This document shows positions 60,549 through 64,000 of a DNA stretch of 64,000 nucleotides, one piece after another. The DNA comes from Stagnihabitans lacustris (GTDB lineage Bacteria; Pseudomonadota; Alphaproteobacteria; Rhodobacterales; Rhodobacteraceae). The number at the start of each line of letters is the position of its first letter. The first letter of the stretch is position 1. A program made the translations under genes and the position numbers. The DNA lies in the NCBI RefSeq assembly GCF_025950525.1, contig NZ_JAPDGS010000001.1, forward strand, positions 248,001 to 312,000, read 5' to 3'. The notes beneath the pieces were generated by a model that ran no database searches, was not told the origin of the DNA, and saw only the letters and a program-made list of their open reading frames with translations.

Positions 60549-61847
60549 TCAGAACCGCGACCGCAGCGTCAGGCCCAGGCCCAGGCTTTCGGTGTCATAG
60601 ACCAGCACATTGGAATTGCCCCGCGACCAGTCCAGCGACAGGACCGGCGCAAATCCGGCAAACGAGGTCGGAAATTCGGCCTCCAGACTCGCCCGCAGCC
60701 GCCCATCCCGCCGACCCGAGGCATAGCGCGCCCCCGTCACGCCGACCGAGGCGCCCAGGCCAAAGCCCGCGACCTTCTCTGCCGCCTGCCAATCCAGGCT
60801 TATCCCGGCCTCTTGGCGCTGCACGACGTCGGATTGTGCTTCGGCCGTCATCAGCGTGGTCGCAATCCGCCAGGTGTCCCCCTTGGGTCCCGCCATGGCC
60901 ACCGCCGCCCCCAGCCGCCCTTGGGTCGAGGACGCCGCGTCCAGGTCAAAGCGCGCCTCGCGCTGCAGCCCGGCCGACAGCTCGACCCGCGCCGCGCCGA
61001 CCTGCCGGACCATGGTGCCGCTGACCCCATAGGTCGCGCTCAGGTCCTGCCCGCCATACCAGTTGCGCCCCAGATCAAACCGCAGCGACCCCCAGGCCCC
61101 CTTGCGCATCACCCCCGCACCAAGGTGCAGAAAGTCCAGGTCATGCGCCTGACCGCCAAGCGCCTTGGCCGCCTCTGACAGGACCGCGCCCGACCTTTGC
61201 AGGCCAAAGGTCAGCGCGGTATCGGCGCCCGGCGCAGCCGCGATCCGGTATTCGCCTGAAATCCCAAGGCTGTAGCTCAGCCCCGACAGGGCGGTCAGCT
61301 TTGCGGGCAGGGGCAGGGTGATCCCCGCCACCGTCACACTGTCCACCCGCGCGCCACCGTTCACATTGTCCGAAGGCTGGGCCGAAAGATCGACCTGCAG
61401 CCGCAAGGGCGTCTCGCCGCGCACATAGCGCAGATCGGCCAGCGCCTGAGCCTGGGCGCCCGCCGAGGGTGCAGCCTCTGCCGCCTGCCGCAGCCAGTAT
61501 TGCGCCCGCAACCGCTGACCCTGCAGCGACAGGGCTTGGGCCAGAGCGGTGGCCGCCAGAAAGCGCGGGGCGGGGGCTTCGGCGCGCTGCCATGCTGTGC
61601 GGGCGGCGGCCTCGCTCTCGGGCAGGCGGTCCAGCATCCGCAGCGCCTGGGCCCGCAGGATCAAGGCCTGAACGTCGCCCCCATCCCGCGCCAACAGCGC
61701 ATCCGTGACCGAAAGCGCCTGCGCCGCATAGCCGCGCAGCATCGCCGCCTCGCCAAAGCGCAACAGCTCTTCGGCGGTCATCGTGACCGGCCTGGCCAGC
61801 GCAGGCCCCGCCAGCATCAGCGCCAGGCCCAGGACGCAAAGCCGCAT
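60549..61847 (-). CDS. Slam-like outer-membrane protein
   Basis: A 432-residue protein with a signal peptide (residues 1-18), a TPR-containing periplasmic half (about 25-135) and a C-terminal beta-barrel (about 150-432) ending in the outer-membrane signature Phe (LGLTLRSRF). This architecture is that of the surface lipoprotein assembly modulator (Slam, DUF560), which moves lipoproteins to the cell surface. It lies one base from a lipoprotein gene upstream, its likely substrate. Confidence 0.75.
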   Translation of the reverse strand: MRLCVLGLALMLAGPALARPVTMTAEELLRFGEAAMLRGYAAQALSVTDALLARDGGDVQALILRAQALRMLDRLPESEAAARTAWQRAEAPAPRFLAATALAQALSLQGQRLRAQYWLRQAAEAAPSAGAQAQALADLRYVRGETPLRLQVDLSAQPSDNVNGGARVDSVTVAGITLPLPAKLTALSGLSYSLGISGEYRIAAAPGADTALTFGLQRSGAVLSEAAKALGGQAHDLDFLHLGAGVMRKGAWGSLRFDLGRNWYGGQDLSATYGVSGTMVRQVGAARVELSAGLQREARFDLDAASSTQGRLGAAVAMAGPKGDTWRIATTLMTAEAQSDVVQRQEAGISLDWQAAEKVAGFGLGASVGVTGARYASGRRDGRLRASLEAEFPTSFAGFAPVLSLDWSRGNSNVLVYDTESLGLGLTLRSRF

Positions 61848-61848
61848 C

Positions 61849-62913
61849 TTATTGACGCAAAAGGATAAAGCCGCCGGTCTCCCGCAGGGTCACATCATTG
61901 ACGACCGAGGTCGTGACAATGACCCCCACCACCTCATCGGCATTGGCGCCCGACAGGACCGCGTAATAGGTGCCGGTCTCGAATCCCTCGCTGCCACCAT
62001 CCGCCGTCGGGATGTTGGAGGCGATGCCGCCCTCGATCTCGCCGCGGGTGTCGATCACCCCCGGGCCCACGTCAAAGACCAAAACCGGAAGCAGGCCGCC
62101 CATCGCATTGGAGGACAGGTTGTTGTCCGCCTCGATCTGGTCGATCACGTCTTGCGTGATGTCATTGCCCGACAGGTCATAGACCCGCCGCCCCGTCACC
62201 CGCCCGCGCACCGCCCCCGCCTTGGAGACGCCGCTTTCATTGGCATTGAAATCGTCGAAGTCGATCGTCATCAGCATGTTGCCGACGACATAGGTCAGCT
62301 TTTCGCCATCCGCCGGCACGCCATCGGCGTCGCGCAGCGCGCTGTAGGTGCCGGTATAGCTGGCATCCCCCGCCGTGGGCAAAGTCACGCCCCCGGTCCG
62401 GGCATAGATGAAACCGCCAAAGCCATAGGGCACATAGGCCCCGGTCCGCACGATGGCGAATTGGCTGCGACCAGTGGCCGAAGCGCCATAAAGCGCCCGA
62501 TAGGTCATCTGGTCGACCGCCACCCCGGTCATCGGATCATTGGTCGTGGCCGCCGCCGCAAAGGCGCGCACCGAGGTCGGCAAGGCTCCATCCGGCGCCG
62601 TGTCGCGCGCATAGACATTGTCGCCATCGAAAGCGAGGTTGTCGACGGTGAAGGTATTGTCGGGGTTGATCCCGATCTGGCCGTTCTGAAAGGCAAAGCC
62701 GTTGCCGTTCACATCGGTGTCGTTCGGCCCGACATTCTTGCCCTCAAACCGCGTGATCGAGGCCGAGGCCCGCGCCGGAGTCGTGCCGGGCAGGGTGCTG
62801 ATCGAGCCCGGATCAGGCTCGGGCTCGGGCGTTACGGGATCGGGCGCAAAGGGATTGCCGTCGCAGGCCGCCAAAAGGGCCAGGGCCAAAAGGGAAAGAC
62901 GGACCGACGACAT
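61849..62913 (-). CDS. Surface lipoprotein, candidate Slam substrate
   Basis: A 354-residue lipoprotein: signal peptide with lipobox LAAC (Cys17), a Pro/Glu-rich linker (PDPVTPEPEPDP) and a beta-rich domain, with a TbpB/HpuA-like handle pattern of alternating short strands. ATG at 62913 with GAGGC upstream. Such lipoproteins typically bind metal or haem carriers; the ligand cannot be told. Its position beside the Slam-like gene is the main argument. Confidence 0.75.
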   Translation of the reverse strand: MSSVRLSLLALALLAACDGNPFAPDPVTPEPEPDPGSISTLPGTTPARASASITRFEGKNVGPNDTDVNGNGFAFQNGQIGINPDNTFTVDNLAFDGDNVYARDTAPDGALPTSVRAFAAAATTNDPMTGVAVDQMTYRALYGASATGRSQFAIVRTGAYVPYGFGGFIYARTGGVTLPTAGDASYTGTYSALRDADGVPADGEKLTYVVGNMLMTIDFDDFNANESGVSKAGAVRGRVTGRRVYDLSGNDITQDVIDQIEADNNLSSNAMGGLLPVLVFDVGPGVIDTRGEIEGGIASNIPTADGGSEGFETGTYYAVLSGANADEVVGVIVTTSVVNDVTLRETGGFILLRQ

Positions 62914-63151
62914 GAAAGCCTCACTTTTGTTTTTTGGCATCTTGGCCGAAATGTCGGGAAAGGTCAAAAAGCCGCTGATAAGTTGTGAAAATCCGCCGGG
63001 GCTGATGCAAGGCCGCACCACAGCACCGCAGCGCTGCCGTCGAAGCTGACCCCCGCAGGCGTGACAGATGAATTTTCGATTCCCGCCCGCCCCGGATATG
63101 ATACGAGGCGAAAACCCGTGTTGTCATTCCCCTGCGAAAGGTCTTGCCCCG

Positions 63152-64000
63152 ATGTCCCTGACCCCCGAACAGCTTGCCGAGATCGAGGCCCAACGCGCCA
63201 CGCCCCGCCCGACGCTGCGTGCCGTCTCCGAGGGGATGGAGGCGCGGCTTTACAAGGCCCATCCGCTGTTGGATCACGGGCTGGTTCGGGTCATCGACTA
63301 TATGGGCGACGATGCCGCCATCGTGCAGGCCGCCCGGGTCAGCTATGGGGCGGGGACGAAACATGTCTCGAATGACGAGGGGCTGATCCGCTATCTGATG
63401 CGCCACTGGCACTCGACCCCGTTCGAGATGTGCGAAGTGAAGCTGCATGTGAAATTGCCGGTCTTTGTGGCGCGGCAATGGATCCGGCACCGGACGGCGA
63501 ATGTGAACGAATATTCCGCGCGCTATTCGATCCTGGACCGGGAGTTCTATATTCCCGAGCCCTCGCAATTGGCCGCGCAATCGACGGTGAACAATCAGGG
63601 CCGCGGCGAGGTTCTATCCGGGGAGGAATCCGCCCGCGTGCTGGAGATGCTGAAACGCGACGCCGCGACATCCTATGACCATTACGAAGAGATGTTGTCG
63701 CAGGCCCAGCCTGATGGCACACCCCAACAGGGTCTGGCGCGGGAATTGGCGCGGATGAACCTGCCGATGAACATTTATACGCAATGGTATTGGAAGGTCG
63801 ACCTGCACAACCTCTTCCATTTCCTGCGGCTGCGGGCGGATGCCCATGCCCAATACGAAATCCGCGTCTATGCCGAGGAAATCTGCCGCATCGTCGCCGA
63901 TTGGGTGCCCTTGGCGTATAAGGCGTTTGAGGATTACCGCTTGGGCGGGGAGACTCTGAGCGGCCGGGCCGTGGCGGTGTTGAAGCGGCGATTGCAAGGC
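63152..64000 (+). CDS. thyX: FAD-dependent thymidylate synthase ThyX (3' end missing)
   Basis: 283 codons are visible and the gene continues beyond the window. The ThyX signature lies at 112-125 ([14 protein letters not shown]; the usual Ser of RHRxxSxNE is Asn117 here). It makes dTMP from dUMP with FAD and methylene-THF. ATG at 63152 with AAGG upstream. Confidence 0.93.
   Translation, partial: MSLTPEQLAEIEAQRATPRPTLRAVSEGMEARLYKAHPLLDHGLVRVIDYMGDDAAIVQAARVSYGAGTKHVSNDEGLIRYLMRHWHSTPFEMCEVKLHVKLPVFVARQWIRHRTANVNEYSARYSILDREFYIPEPSQLAAQSTVNNQGRGEVLSGEESARVLEMLKRDAATSYDHYEEMLSQAQPDGTPQQGLARELARMNLPMNIYTQWYWKVDLHNLFHFLRLRADAHAQYEIRVYAEEICRIVADWVPLAYKAFEDYRLGGETLSGRAVAVLKRRLQG

Overview
The window looks like chromosome of a GC-rich, gas-vesicle-forming member of the Rhodobacteraceae (Alphaproteobacteria). 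The signs are strong GC bias at third codon positions, a Rhodobacteraceae-type tad locus, a Rhodobacter-style photoactive yellow protein (PYP) and tyrosine ammonia-lyase pair, a DUF1127 gene followed by CcsR-like anti-Shine-Dalgarno hairpins, and a dcw cluster led by a long UpsM-like leader. All assignments come from reading the sequence; nothing was searched against a database.

Layout. 0-6.2 kb: a partial gene, a MerR-type metal regulator divergent from a ZntA-type P1B ATPase, guanine deaminase (-), and 5-formyl-THF cyclo-ligase (+). 4.9-18.0 kb (-): a complete tad/Flp pilus locus with four flp pilin genes, three of which encode the same protein, then cpaB, cpaC, an OmpA-like lipoprotein, tadZ, tadA, tadB, tadC, two TPR lipoproteins, cpaA and an AAA ATPase. 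18.3-24.8 kb: a lytic transglycosylase (+), the two subunits of a 3-oxoacid CoA-transferase (-), an unusual short tRNA with a UAA anticodon, and a 1,282-residue RTX protein. 24.8-45.6 kb: a light, chemotaxis and buoyancy supercluster. It holds a soluble five-PAS chemoreceptor, a triple-CheW protein and tyrosine ammonia-lyase on +. Convergent to these is a long - strand series with PYP, p-coumarate ligase, several uncharacterised PYP neighbours, gvpN/O/J/H/G/K/A, four GvpF/L-family genes, a third GvpA-family gene, a CDC48-like double AAA ATPase and a large coiled-coil protein. 45.6-49.5 kb: a hydroxyproline-type catabolic operon under a GntR regulator. 49.5-50.3 kb (-): a DUF1127 protein followed by eleven hairpins that each carry CCUCCUCCC in the loop. 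50.5-59.9 kb (+): Mrp, a long leader with an UpsM-like sRNA, then mraZ-rsmH-ftsL-ftsI-murE-murF-mraY. 60-64 kb: a glyoxalase, a Slam-like outer-membrane protein with its candidate surface lipoprotein, and the start of thyX.

How the genes work together. Tyrosine ammonia-lyase makes p-coumarate, the ligase activates it as the CoA thioester, and PYP binds it at a cysteine to become a blue-light sensor. The same cluster makes gas vesicles and a dedicated soluble chemoreceptor/CheW pair, so light sensing, buoyancy and taxis are probably linked. The most unusual items are the expanded CcsR-like hairpin array, the three PYP-flanking proteins that appear to share one uncharacterised domain, and the class-I-shaped tRNA with a UAA anticodon.
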